Assembly (NCBI GenBank): GCA_964539515.1
Contig: CAZIJO010000006.1
Span: 13,357-77,356, forward strand
Direction: 5' to 3'
Source: JADLHS01 sp964539515
GTDB lineage: Bacteria; Verrucomicrobiota; Verrucomicrobiia; Limisphaerales; JADLHS01
DNA: 64,000 nt
A program made the position numbers and the translations under genes. The notes beneath the pieces were generated by a model. That model ran no database searches, was not told the DNA's origin, and saw only the letters and a program-made list of their open reading frames with translations. How positions within the stretch are numbered: the first letter of the stretch is position 1; each line of letters begins with the position of its first letter. Of this stretch, positions 34,067 to 42,906 are shown piece by piece.

Positions 34067-34807
34067 TTAGGGCGGAGGCCAAAACTCCTGTACGGTCCGG
34101 ACCCATTCATCAGCCATGAGCTGATGGCCGGAATAGGTGGGGTGAACGCCGTCCCAAATCCAGTAGTCCGCAGGCGCCCTTTGGCACGCGGCGTCAAATA
34201 CCGACTGGTATCGCACCAATGCTGCGCGGTGTTTGGCAGCCAGTTTGGCGACAATTTCCTGCCGCCGCTGGATATCGGCGCGGCGGGTCTCGAAATTCGC
34301 CTGCGCCTTGCCGACGGCAAGCAAGAACGGGGCACCGAGCACGAGTCGAACCTTCGGATTGGCGGCTCGAATATCGGCCAGCAACTGGTCATAGGTCTCC
34401 TCGAACCGGTCAAACGGCACATTTCGACCGCTGTCATTCACCCCGACGAGGATGCTGACGATATCCGGGTTCAGATCGAGAGTGTCCGTCTGCCAGCGTT
34501 TGGCGAGGTCCTCCACGGTGTTTCCGCTGACTCCGCGATTCAGGAACGTCAGGTTCAACTCCGGAAAAGCGGCCCCATATCGGGCGGCGATAATAAATGC
34601 ATAACCGTGGCCAAGAATGTGGTTCGGGTCCAGATTGCGGCCACGATTGCCGTCCGTGATGGAATCGCCTTGGAAGAGGATGCGGCTATCCTTGCGCAGG
34701 ACCGAGAGTGGGACCACTCCCGAAAACAATGCCGTCTGGGCCGGCGGCGTCAACAGGGCAATCAGGACAACCATGCCCAACCGGGAAATCAACAAGCGAC
34801 GATTCAT
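34067..34807 (-). CDS. Exported SGNH/GDSL hydrolase
   Basis: A 246-aa protein with an N-terminal signal peptide (ISRLGMVVLIALLTPPAQTALF). The SGNH blocks are visible in order: QGDSITDG with the nucleophilic Ser, GVSGNT with Gly, GVND with Asn, and DGVHPTYSGH with the catalytic Asp and His. It should hydrolyse an ester, perhaps an acetylated sugar or lipid, in the envelope. The ATG at 34807 is chosen because it heads the signal peptide, although the frame extends upstream. Confidence 0.9.
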   Translation of the reverse strand: MNRRLLISRLGMVVLIALLTPPAQTALFSGVVPLSVLRKDSRILFQGDSITDGNRGRNLDPNHILGHGYAFIIAARYGAAFPELNLTFLNRGVSGNTVEDLAKRWQTDTLDLNPDIVSILVGVNDSGRNVPFDRFEETYDQLLADIRAANPKVRLVLGAPFLLAVGKAQANFETRRADIQRRQEIVAKLAAKHRAALVRYQSVFDAACQRAPADYWIWDGVHPTYSGHQLMADEWVRTVQEFWPPP

Positions 34808-34911
34808 GGATACGAGTCGGTTTATCGAAACTACGAATGACGGGTGATCAACCGCCAAGAAAGATGATGCCGATGGTTGGATTTCAATGATCCTGTGCAA
34901 CCGCCCGACAC

Positions 34912-35694
34912 CTACGGCTGAAAGGCAAATTTCTTGCGGTCTTCATCACTGATGGCCCAAAGATTCTCCGGCCAGACTTCCTTCCCGTATTTCAGCAGGC
35001 GGACGCTCCCGTCCGCGAAGGCAAAATTTGAACTCCCGGACCGGCTTACGGTGCCAGACCGTTGTGTCGAGTGACAACCGCGTTCAATCTGGTCGGCGTC
35101 GTTGCCCACCCCTTCCAGCAAGTCCATGAAATAATGCGGGGAAATGGCAATCCCGGCCTCTTTTTGCAGGTTCTTTTTTTCGCCAAACAAAACCGTGTCC
35201 GTGGGCTTGCGAATGGCGTTTTCGCGAATCGTCATACCATTGAAAGCATCGGCCGTCGCTTTGCCGGTGGTCGCGGCGAAGAAATCATTCCACCCATTGA
35301 TCATGTAGCTGCGCGGGGCGCGATCGGCGGGCGTCGGCGAGGTGGTGTCGGTCAACGGGGTGCCGCGCTTTGAATCGGTGGGGCAGACCAGGAGGTCGAG
35401 ATTCTTGTAATACTCCTGCAGCAGCGTCGGCCAGCGGTAAGCATTGGTCCGAGGGGGAAACAGATCGCCGCTGTCAGCCGCATACAATCTTACCGAAAGT
35501 GAAAGCTGGCGCAGGCTGTTCGCGCACTTGATACGGTAGGCAGTTTCCTTAGCCCGCCCCAGCGTGGGCAGGAGCATGCTTGCGAGGATCGCAATGATCG
35601 CGATGACCACGAGTAATTCTATCAGCGTGAATGCCCGGGCGCCGGACCGGTTACCCGCCCGAACGACCATCTGGTTTTCCAAACACATATCCAT
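34912..35694 (-). CDS. Prepilin-type N-terminal cleavage/methylation protein (DUF1559-like)
   Basis: A 260-aa type IV pilin-like protein. The prepilin signature AFTLIELLVVIAIIAILASMLLPTL at the start gives a cleavage site (GARA/FTLIE) and membrane helix. A cysteine-containing helix follows, and the C-terminus ends in a FADGSVRLLKYGKEVWP segment, typical of this family in planctomycetes and Verrucomicrobiota, where many paralogs occur. The ATG at 35694 is one of three close start candidates (also 35688 and 35670). Its role may be in a pseudopilus or surface structure. It diverges from the gene at 35782. Confidence 0.9.
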   Translation of the reverse strand: MDMCLENQMVVRAGNRSGARAFTLIELLVVIAIIAILASMLLPTLGRAKETAYRIKCANSLRQLSLSVRLYAADSGDLFPPRTNAYRWPTLLQEYYKNLDLLVCPTDSKRGTPLTDTTSPTPADRAPRSYMINGWNDFFAATTGKATADAFNGMTIRENAIRKPTDTVLFGEKKNLQKEAGIAISPHYFMDLLEGVGNDADQIERGCHSTQRSGTVSRSGSSNFAFADGSVRLLKYGKEVWPENLWAISDEDRKKFAFQP

Positions 35695-35781
35695 TCTCAG
35701 CAATTGCTGGCTCCAATCCGGAATTGCTTTCACCGAACCGGTATCGAATAATTCCTTAAGATTAGCGTCAATCCTGTCGCC

Positions 35782-36240
35782 ATGTCGAAGCAGAAAGTTA
35801 TTCTCATCCTCTTGCTCCTGCTTGGTTTGGGCGCGTTGAGTCTCTACCTCAACCAAGACTGGTTTGCGGCGAATCCTATTCAAATTTCTCATCGCGTCAG
35901 TCCCTGGCTGGAGGGTCGGCGCCCGGCCGCACGCGGTGCCAAACTCGGACCGCCGGTCGCATTTTCGCTCGGCGGGTATTACCGGCTCACCAGCGTCAGC
36001 GTGGTCCTGGCCGCGGACATCGCCACCAACAAACACGCGCACCCGATCTGGAGCCTGGTGACGGAATCCAATTCCGTGCCGACCGCAAGCTTCCTTTACG
36101 GAAGCCCCATTCGCGGCATGCATCCCGCCGTCAAAGGGGCGCGAGCAGATCCCTTGGCACCCGGGATCACCTATCGCTTGTTGATCAAGACCAAAGACCA
36201 GGCCGCGCAACACGACTTCAGTCTGGATTCGCAAAATTAA
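35782..36240 (+). CDS. Membrane-anchored hypothetical protein
   Basis: A 152-aa protein with one N-terminal transmembrane or signal segment (VILILLLLLGLGALSLYL) and a polar body of beta character (FSLGGYYRLTSVSVVL, GITYRLLIKTKD). No family is recognised. It diverges from the prepilin-type gene across an 87-bp spacer. A 163-bp spacer follows before the aminotransferase. Confidence 0.55.
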   Translation: MSKQKVILILLLLLGLGALSLYLNQDWFAANPIQISHRVSPWLEGRRPAARGAKLGPPVAFSLGGYYRLTSVSVVLAADIATNKHAHPIWSLVTESNSVPTASFLYGSPIRGMHPAVKGARADPLAPGITYRLLIKTKDQAAQHDFSLDSQN

Positions 36241-36403
36241 AGTGGTCCGCTTCTCGTCGGGCAAACGACTGACCATTCCGCTCGAGGTCGTTACCCTCCG
36301 CCGGGCAGATTCACTCGTCGCCTCTGAACTCAGCCCGCGAAGAACTTCGGTTGCAAGCCCCGGGCTGCTTTACGCCCGCCCGCCATGCCCCTAACATCCG
36401 AGC

Positions 36404-37555
36404 ATGACGATCGCTGAAGTCTTGGCGAATGAAGCGCTGCGCCAGCAGGAATTCCCAGTCGCAAAAAAGAAGATCTTTCTAGCGCATGCGGGCGACTGCC
36501 CGTTGCCACATCGGGTGGCCCAGGCGGTGGCGGATTACGCCCATCACGCGGCCGCCAGCGATCAGGAAGCGGTGGTTTTTCCGCGGGTGGTGGAGGAAGG
36601 ACGCAAGCTCGCCGCCGAACTGCTGAAATGTCAGGCCGAGGAAGTCGCATTCGTCGGCCCAACCTCACTGGCCCTGAGCTTTTTTGCCAGCGGCCTCAAG
36701 TTCCGGAAGCGCGATAACATCCTCATTTATCATGACGATTACCCGTCGAATGTTTACCCTTGGATGGCGCTGGCCGAACAAGGGATCGAAGTACGATTGC
36801 TCAACGTCCGGGGCCTGGGCGTCATCCGACCCCGGGATGTTATCGGGCAGGTGGATGAAAACACGCGCTTGGTCGCGCTCGCTTCGTGCCATTTTGTCAG
36901 CGGCTTTCGCCTGGAGCACGCGCCCATCGGCAAAACCTTGCGCGAGCGGGGGATTTTGTTCTGCCTCGACGGAATTCAGACGCTCGGCGCCTTTCCGACT
37001 CCGATGGAACACGTGGATTTGCTGGCCGCGGACGCGCACAAGTGGCTGCTCGGCCCGTGCGGGGCGGGTATCATGTATGTGCGCCGGGAAATCCAGGAGC
37101 GCCTCAACCCGCCGGTTTATGGCTGGCACAACGTGCGGTGCCCGAACTTCGTCGCCCAGGAACAAATCACTTATCGGACCGGGGCCAAGAAATTCGAGGC
37201 GGGCACGCACAACCTGCTAGGCCTGGTTGGACTGCACGCGGCTATGAAGCTCATTCTTGAGGTCGGCGTGGACAACATCGCGTGCGAACTCCGGCGCAAA
37301 CGGGCTTGGCTCGTCCCGGCATTGCAGGCGAAGAATTACACGGTATTGAACGCGGAGGCCGCGCCGGAGAACGCCAGCGGCATCGTCACGTTTTTCAAGC
37401 CCGGCGCCGACCTCACGCCCCTCCATCAAAAGCTTTTGGACGCAGAGATTGTCACATCGCTACGCGTGGATCGGGCGGGCCAGCGTTACGTACGGCTCTC
37501 CCCCCATTTCTACAACACCGACGCGGAACTGCAACGGGTGCTGGAACTGGTTTGA
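36404..37555 (+). CDS. Class V aminotransferase family PLP enzyme
   Basis: A 383-aa fold-type I PLP enzyme of the class V family (cysteine desulfurase, isopenicillin N epimerase and kynureninase-like). The Schiff-base Lys is in DLLAADAHKWLLGPCG; CLDGIQTLGAFP precedes it and a GAKKFEAGTHN segment follows. The exact reaction is not decided by the sequence. It stands 93 bp before the acyl-AMP ligase and may be the first gene of the aryl-polyene-type locus or merely its flank. Confidence 0.82.
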   Translation: MTIAEVLANEALRQQEFPVAKKKIFLAHAGDCPLPHRVAQAVADYAHHAAASDQEAVVFPRVVEEGRKLAAELLKCQAEEVAFVGPTSLALSFFASGLKFRKRDNILIYHDDYPSNVYPWMALAEQGIEVRLLNVRGLGVIRPRDVIGQVDENTRLVALASCHFVSGFRLEHAPIGKTLRERGILFCLDGIQTLGAFPTPMEHVDLLAADAHKWLLGPCGAGIMYVRREIQERLNPPVYGWHNVRCPNFVAQEQITYRTGAKKFEAGTHNLLGLVGLHAAMKLILEVGVDNIACELRRKRAWLVPALQAKNYTVLNAEAAPENASGIVTFFKPGADLTPLHQKLLDAEIVTSLRVDRAGQRYVRLSPHFYNTDAELQRVLELV

Positions 37556-37648
37556 GTGTGTGGCACGGCCTGGCCATTCGGCGGCTGGATGACAAAAGAT
37601 TTGCATTAAAACTCCGACCGCCGGATTCTGCGCCAGCAGTCCGGAATT

Positions 37649-39049
37649 ATGAATTTGACCGAGTTGTTGGACACCACCGCCGCCCGCTGGCCCCAGAAGC
37701 CCGCCCTGATCGAGGATCCCGCGATCGTTACTTATTCTGAACTCGTTCAACAGACGAAGGAACTGGCGGCAAAACTCAAGTCTCTGCCAATCGCGGGAGG
37801 CAGCCGGGTCGGATTGGCCTTTCCCAACGGGGTCAATTACGTGGCCCTGACATTCGCACTCTGGCGCGTCGAAGCCGTGGTGGTGCCCATTCCGACGGAA
37901 TGCACCGAGGAGGAAATTGCGGAACTCTCCACCGCCATGCAGTTGGAAGGAATCCTCAGCCAAAACCGCGACGGCGAAAGCCTACCCGTCGCGGCGGATT
38001 GCTTTTTCACCCGGCTGAGCACGCCGACCCCGCCGGACAATCACGGGTTGAACCTGGCCTTCATCCGCTTTACTTCCGGCACGACGAACGCACGCAAAGG
38101 CGTGGCCCTCGCCCACGAAACCATCCGCGACCGGATAGCCTCCGCCAATCAGGCATTCGGCATCGGGCCGGACGACACGGTCATCTGGTGCCTGCCGATG
38201 GCGCATCATTTTCTCATCACCATCATTTTGTATTTGAGCGTGGGCGCGACCATCGTTCTGGCGCGGCATGTCGTGGCCAAGCCGTTTCTCGAAGCGATCC
38301 ACCGCTGGCAGGGAACCGTCCTCTATGCCGCGCCGTTTCACTTTGCCTTGCTGGCGCGCGACAACTCCGGCGCGCAGATTCCCTCCGTGCGCCTCGCGGT
38401 GTCCACCACGTGCGCTCTACGGCAGGATACGTCGGAGGATTTCCGCCAGCGCTTCGGTCGGTCACTCGCCCAGGCTCTTGGGGTCATTGAACTCGGTCTC
38501 GTGGCTCTGAACACCGACGACCCGCGGGGACGCTGGAACTCCGTCGGCAAACCCGCCGGTGCCTGCCAAGTGCGCATCGTGCATCCTGACGAGAATGGCA
38601 CTGGCGAACTGGCGGTGGCCGGACCGGGCATCTTCGATGCCTACGTCGCCCCTTGGGTTTCGCGGGAGGAAGTGTTGCGCGACGGCTGGTTTTTCACGGG
38701 CGACATCGCTCGCGTGGACGCGGAGGGTTTTCTCTTTCTGCTGTCCCGCAAAACCGCGGTCATCAATCTGGCCGGGCGCAAGGTGTTCCCCGAGGAAATC
38801 GAGGCCGTGATCAACCGCCATCCCGCCGTGTGCGAGTCGCGCGTGTTCGGCAAACCCCATCCGCATCTTGGCGAAGTTGTGGTGGCGGAGTTGGTGCTCG
38901 CGCAGCCGGATGCGGGCGTTGATCCCATCCGACAGTATTGCCGCGAACACCTGGCTTCCTACAAGGTGCCCATGCACTACCAGGTGGTTGCTGCCTTGCC
39001 CCGAACGCCGGTCACAGGCAAAATCCGCCGCGCCGCTCCGGTGGCTTGA
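37649..39049 (+). CDS. Acyl-AMP ligase (AMP-dependent synthetase/ligase)
   Basis: A 466-aa ANL-superfamily enzyme that adenylates an acid and loads it onto CoA or an ACP. The signature FTSGTTNARKG marks the adenylation core, GWFFTGDIA the hinge region, and PVTGKIRRA carries the C-terminal catalytic Lys. It is directly followed (no gap) by an ACP, as in aryl polyene and flexirubin loci, where this ligase activates the aryl starter acid. p-Coumarate from the ammonia-lyase at 63005 is the candidate substrate, by inference. A second, PaaK-type ligase lies at 41689. Confidence 0.88.
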   Translation: MNLTELLDTTAARWPQKPALIEDPAIVTYSELVQQTKELAAKLKSLPIAGGSRVGLAFPNGVNYVALTFALWRVEAVVVPIPTECTEEEIAELSTAMQLEGILSQNRDGESLPVAADCFFTRLSTPTPPDNHGLNLAFIRFTSGTTNARKGVALAHETIRDRIASANQAFGIGPDDTVIWCLPMAHHFLITIILYLSVGATIVLARHVVAKPFLEAIHRWQGTVLYAAPFHFALLARDNSGAQIPSVRLAVSTTCALRQDTSEDFRQRFGRSLAQALGVIELGLVALNTDDPRGRWNSVGKPAGACQVRIVHPDENGTGELAVAGPGIFDAYVAPWVSREEVLRDGWFFTGDIARVDAEGFLFLLSRKTAVINLAGRKVFPEEIEAVINRHPAVCESRVFGKPHPHLGEVVVAELVLAQPDAGVDPIRQYCREHLASYKVPMHYQVVAALPRTPVTGKIRRAAPVA

Positions 39050-39304
39050 ATGATTCAAACGCAAGAAATCGAAACCAAACTCCTGGACTTCCTGAAACGC
39101 GAAGTGTTCGCGCCAGGCCTCGCGGTCACTCCGGAAACCGACCTGGTCGCGTCGGGCTTTGACTCCATGTCGCTCGTGCGGATGCTGGTGTTCATCGAAA
39201 CCGACTACGGCTTCTGGATTCCCGAAAGCGAAATCACCGGCGACGCGCTTAAGGACGTTCGCAGTCTCGCCGCCACCATCACGCGCCTGCTCAATGCCCG
39301 GTGA
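39050..39304 (+). CDS. Acyl carrier protein (cluster ACP 1)
   Basis: An 84-aa carrier protein; the phosphopantetheine Ser is residue 39 in GFDSMSLV. Helices flank it as usual (VTPETDLVASGFDSM, ETDYGFWIPESEI). It starts immediately after the ligase stop, suggesting that the ligase loads it, and its 3' end overlaps the next gene by 11 bp. Sequence differs from the second ACP at 54751-55060, so the two probably serve different steps (starter versus extension). Confidence 0.9.
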   Translation: MIQTQEIETKLLDFLKREVFAPGLAVTPETDLVASGFDSMSLVRMLVFIETDYGFWIPESEITGDALKDVRSLAATITRLLNAR

Positions 39305-40550
39305 TTCGCCACTCAACGGCAGTGATTACCTCATGCTCGGGTTCGATTACGAACTCCGGCGGCAGGGGTTTCCCGGCAACTCCTGCCAGATCATCCTCGA
39401 ACTCGACCGCACCATTTCCGCGGACGCATTGCGCCGGCGCCTGGGTCATCTGGTGGAACGCCACCCCATCCTCGCGTCCCGCCCGGCCGGCTGGTTTTCG
39501 CCCAGGTGGAAGCCCATTCCATCCGTCCCCTTCGTCCCCTCCGTGCGCGTTCACCACGCCCCTCCCGAAGCCCTCGCTGATCCACTCGCGCTTCAACGCG
39601 GGGAACTTTTCCGCTTTGATCTGGTCCCGCGCGCCAACGCCACAGACGTTGTGTTCACCTGGACGCACGCGTTGATGGACGCGCCGAGCGCGGAACATTT
39701 TCTGGCAGTGGTTGGCCGGGAAGATCTCCCGCTGCCCGCAACCACTCCGGCACCCCCGCGCCCGAAGCAGCCGTTGTCGGAGCGCTTCCAACTGGCCCGC
39801 AAGAACGTCAATCAACTCAGCGATTTTTGCAAAGCCGCGCCGCGCACGGTGGGGACGAGGTTTCCGCAGGCCAGGCGGGTTCAACGGTTTCTGGTTGAGA
39901 AGTTCACCGCGGAAGAGACCGCCCGCATCCGCGGCCATGGCGTAAAGCTCTGTGGCGCGCTCGGGGACGCACAGTTTCATGCGGCCGCGGCGATGATGGA
40001 ATTGCATCGCCTGCATCATCGGGTGGGCAAACCCTCACCAAGTTATGTGCTGCCGGTACCCGTCAGTCTGCGGCCCAAAGGCACGGTGGAACCGGTGTTC
40101 AGCAACCAGATTGCCATGCTCATGGTGCAGTTTCTTCCGGAACAGCTGAACACCCCTTCCGCCGCTGTCGCGACGTTGAAGACGCAACTGGTGCAATCTC
40201 TCCGCGACCGTCGCATCGAAGCGGGCACCGCAATCACGGAACTTTCCCGCGGCCTCCCCTTCCCGCTCTACCTCTACATGCTCAAGCACCATGGCCTCCG
40301 CGGGGAAATCTGCTCGTTCTTTTATGGCGATGTCGCCAACGTCTCACCGCTGCTGACGACATTCCTGGGGGCGACGATCACTGATTTCACCCACGTCGGG
40401 GCCGCCACGCCTTCACCGGGCATCGGCGCCATCTTCTATTACTTTGGGGGCAAGATGCGGTTGACCGTGTTTCATCTGGAAACTCACTTCTCCGCCAACG
40501 AGGCTGCCGGGTTTGCCACAGCGCTTCGCGGACGTTTGCTCAACCCGTGA
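39294..40550 (+). CDS. Condensation-domain/CAT-fold acyltransferase-like protein
   Basis: A 418-aa protein whose N-terminus (DYELRRQGFPGNSCQIILELDRTISADALRRRLGHLVERHPIL) and the WTHALMDAPS active-site-like block (an HxxxD variant of HHxxxDG) place it with chloramphenicol acetyltransferase-like, condensation-domain or wax-ester-type acyltransferases. The second His of the HHxxxDG motif is replaced by Thr, so the chemistry is uncertain. The C-terminal half carries FSNQIAMLMVQF and a ICSFFYGDVANVS segment. Expected to move an acyl chain from an ACP to an alcohol or amine. The start at 39294 overlaps the ACP end. Confidence 0.72.
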   Translation: MPGDSPLNGSDYLMLGFDYELRRQGFPGNSCQIILELDRTISADALRRRLGHLVERHPILASRPAGWFSPRWKPIPSVPFVPSVRVHHAPPEALADPLALQRGELFRFDLVPRANATDVVFTWTHALMDAPSAEHFLAVVGREDLPLPATTPAPPRPKQPLSERFQLARKNVNQLSDFCKAAPRTVGTRFPQARRVQRFLVEKFTAEETARIRGHGVKLCGALGDAQFHAAAAMMELHRLHHRVGKPSPSYVLPVPVSLRPKGTVEPVFSNQIAMLMVQFLPEQLNTPSAAVATLKTQLVQSLRDRRIEAGTAITELSRGLPFPLYLYMLKHHGLRGEICSFFYGDVANVSPLLTTFLGATITDFTHVGAATPSPGIGAIFYYFGGKMRLTVFHLETHFSANEAAGFATALRGRLLNP

Positions 40551-41692
40551 ACGGGCCGGTGGACATCGCAGTTGTCGGGGCGGGCGCGGCCGGCATTGCC
40601 GCGGCGGTGACGGCTGCACGAGCCGGATGCGAAACCTTGCTGCTGGAGCAGCGTTCCGCTGCGGGTGGCACGGGCGGCTTCAGTGGATTGACCACGCTTT
40701 GCGGCCTCTACGACGAGGCTGGCCATTTCCTGAACGACGGTTTTTCACGAGAGTTTGCCGAGGCGTTGATGGAGCGCCGCGCGTCGGCCTGGCTGGGAAA
40801 CAATATTTCCGGCCGGACCGGGCCGGGGCTCAGCGGTCCAATCCGAATGGGGCGCGTCTGGGTGCTGCAATATCAGCCCGAACGGTTTCGTGAAGTTGCC
40901 GCCCACCGGATTGCGGAGTGTCCGCGACTTCACCCCCAATGGAACACTCCGCTGCGTGAGGCGACGGTTGCGTCGGACCGCATCACGAGCTTGAATGGCA
41001 TTCCCGTCGGGGCGGTGGTGGATTGCAGCGGCACGGCAGAAATTGCGCGCGCCATCGGCGCGGATTACTTGACCACGGACGAAACCACCCAGGCGCCGGC
41101 GATCGTGTTTCCGCTCTGCAACGTTGCGCGCGATTTGAATTCGGCGGCGGCGATGGCGCAGGTGTTGTTGCCATTGGCACGGGCCGGCTTTCCACCGCTG
41201 AACCTCCAGCCGAATCTCGAGCCAAATACGCTGACCGCCAAGTTTGCCGGCCATGGGGAACAGGTGCCGCCCCTGATCGCATTTCTCCGCCAAAACGTGC
41301 GTGGATTTGAAAACTGCGGCACGCCCGTCACGGAGTTTGTTCCCGCGCGCCGGGCGGGCAGCATGATTGTTGGGGAGTATCGGTTGACCGGTGCGGACGT
41401 TCTGGCGGGAAGAAAATTCCCCGATGCGGTGGCGCGGGGCGCGTGGCCCATCGAACAGTGGGACGAACGCGGCGTGGCTCATTTCCAGTATCTGCCGGCC
41501 GGTGTGCACTACGAGATTCCGGCCCGGAGCCTGCGCGCGGCGCGGATTGAGAACCTGTTCATGGCTGGCAAGACCATCAGTGCCGACGTGGCGGCCATCG
41601 CCAGTGCCCGGGTGATGGGCGGTTGCCTTGCCACCGGCGCGGCGGCTGGCTATCTGGCCGCAACCTGCGTACAATCGACGCGGACCAGATGA
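40547..41692 (+). CDS. FAD-dependent oxidoreductase
   Basis: A 381-aa FAD protein with an N-terminal Rossmann motif (VVGAGAAGIAAAVTAARAG) and a C-terminal ENLFMAGKTISADVAAIASARVMG segment of the FAD_oxidored type. It starts at a GTG overlapping the previous stop (GTGA). Its substrate is unknown; in this locus it may act on the ACP-bound polyene or starter. It is unlike the CrtI-type enzyme at 61384. Confidence 0.8.
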   Translation: MNGPVDIAVVGAGAAGIAAAVTAARAGCETLLLEQRSAAGGTGGFSGLTTLCGLYDEAGHFLNDGFSREFAEALMERRASAWLGNNISGRTGPGLSGPIRMGRVWVLQYQPERFREVAAHRIAECPRLHPQWNTPLREATVASDRITSLNGIPVGAVVDCSGTAEIARAIGADYLTTDETTQAPAIVFPLCNVARDLNSAAAMAQVLLPLARAGFPPLNLQPNLEPNTLTAKFAGHGEQVPPLIAFLRQNVRGFENCGTPVTEFVPARRAGSMIVGEYRLTGADVLAGRKFPDAVARGAWPIEQWDERGVAHFQYLPAGVHYEIPARSLRAARIENLFMAGKTISADVAAIASARVMGGCLATGAAAGYLAATCVQSTRTR

Positions 41693-42906
41693 GTCGGGCG
41701 ATCGCTGAACTGTGGCCTGAGACCTACCGCCATGTCGCGGTACACTCGCCTTTTTATCGGGAACTCTTTCACGAACCGACCTCCGTTCCGGCACTCGAAA
41801 GCGTTCCGCTCCTGGACAAGCAAACGCTGTCGGCCCGCAACCTGGAATTTCTCTGTGTTCCGCGCGAGCGCGTGGTGGAAATCGTCACCACCAGTGGCAC
41901 CACCGGGCAGCCGTTGTTGTGGATGTTGTCCGAGCCAGACCTGGAGCGGCTGGCTGACAATGAGCGACTGTCATTCGGTTGCGCCGCCCTGACCGCCAAC
42001 GACACCGTGCTGGTGGCGGTGGCGCTGGATCGTTGCTTCATGGCCGGGCTGGCCTATTGGCTGGGCCTGCGCCAACTCGGCTGCGGCATGGTCCGCACGG
42101 GCGCGGCGTCGCCGATGCTCGTGTTGGAAATGATCGAGCGCATTCAGCCAACGGCCGTGGTCGGTGTGCCATCCTTCCTGCGATTGGTGGCGGACAAGGC
42201 CCGGGAAACGGGGTTTGACCTCAAAAACTCTTCCGTCAGGAAAGCCATCTGCATCGGCGAACCGATTCGCGACCGCGCGCTGGCACTGAACAATTCCGGC
42301 CGCATCATTGAGTCCACCTGGGGCGCGAAAGTCTATTCGACCTACGGCGTCACCGAGCTGGCCAATTCTTGCTGCGAATGTGACGCGGGGGCGGGCGGGC
42401 ATTTGCACGAGGAACAGTTGCACCTCGAGATTCTCGACGACAATGGAAAGCCGGTTCCCGATGGCGAGGTCGGGGAGGTGGTCGCCACGACCTTCGGCGT
42501 GGAGGCGATGCCGGTGATTCGCTATCGCACGGGTGATTGTGCCGCGTTGTTCCGCCAGCCTTGTGCCTGTGGCCGCACCGCGCCACGCTTGGGGCCGATT
42601 GTCGGGCGCAAGAATCAGAAACTGAAGTTCAAAGGCACCTCCCTTTTTCCCTCGACGCTGACGGCAGTGCTGGAGGAAAGCCGGGAGGTGGAAGCGTTTG
42701 TCGTCATCGCACGCAAGGAAAGCGAGCTTTCGGATGCCATCGAGGTGCTGGTGCACGGGGCGGCGTCCGTGGCGCATTTGCGCGAGGTGTTGCAGGCGCG
42801 GACAAAAATTGTGCCGCAGATCCGGGTGGCTACGCGGGAGGAGATTGAAGCGCTGCAATTGCCGCCACAGGCGCGCAAGCGGCGGACGTTCGTGGATTTG
42901 CGGTGA
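41689..42906 (+). CDS. PaaK-like acyl-AMP ligase
   Basis: A 405-aa adenylate-forming enzyme of the phenylacetate-CoA ligase type. Elements are VTTSGTTGQP (phosphate-binding), YSTYGVTELANSC, an RYRTGDCAAL hinge and GRKNQKLKFKG. It overlaps the preceding gene by ATGA. Such enzymes activate aromatic acids, so it could be the starter ligase instead of, or along with, the ligase at 37649. Confidence 0.85.
   Translation: MSRAIAELWPETYRHVAVHSPFYRELFHEPTSVPALESVPLLDKQTLSARNLEFLCVPRERVVEIVTTSGTTGQPLLWMLSEPDLERLADNERLSFGCAALTANDTVLVAVALDRCFMAGLAYWLGLRQLGCGMVRTGAASPMLVLEMIERIQPTAVVGVPSFLRLVADKARETGFDLKNSSVRKAICIGEPIRDRALALNNSGRIIESTWGAKVYSTYGVTELANSCCECDAGAGGHLHEEQLHLEILDDNGKPVPDGEVGEVVATTFGVEAMPVIRYRTGDCAALFRQPCACGRTAPRLGPIVGRKNQKLKFKGTSLFPSTLTAVLEESREVEAFVVIARKESELSDAIEVLVHGAASVAHLREVLQARTKIVPQIRVATREEIEALQLPPQARKRRTFVDLR

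Noticed and set aside
34912..36276. Extended 454-aa version of the prepilin-type protein
   Set aside because: The extra 194 residues are antisense to the gene at 35782 and would put the prepilin signal in the middle of the protein.
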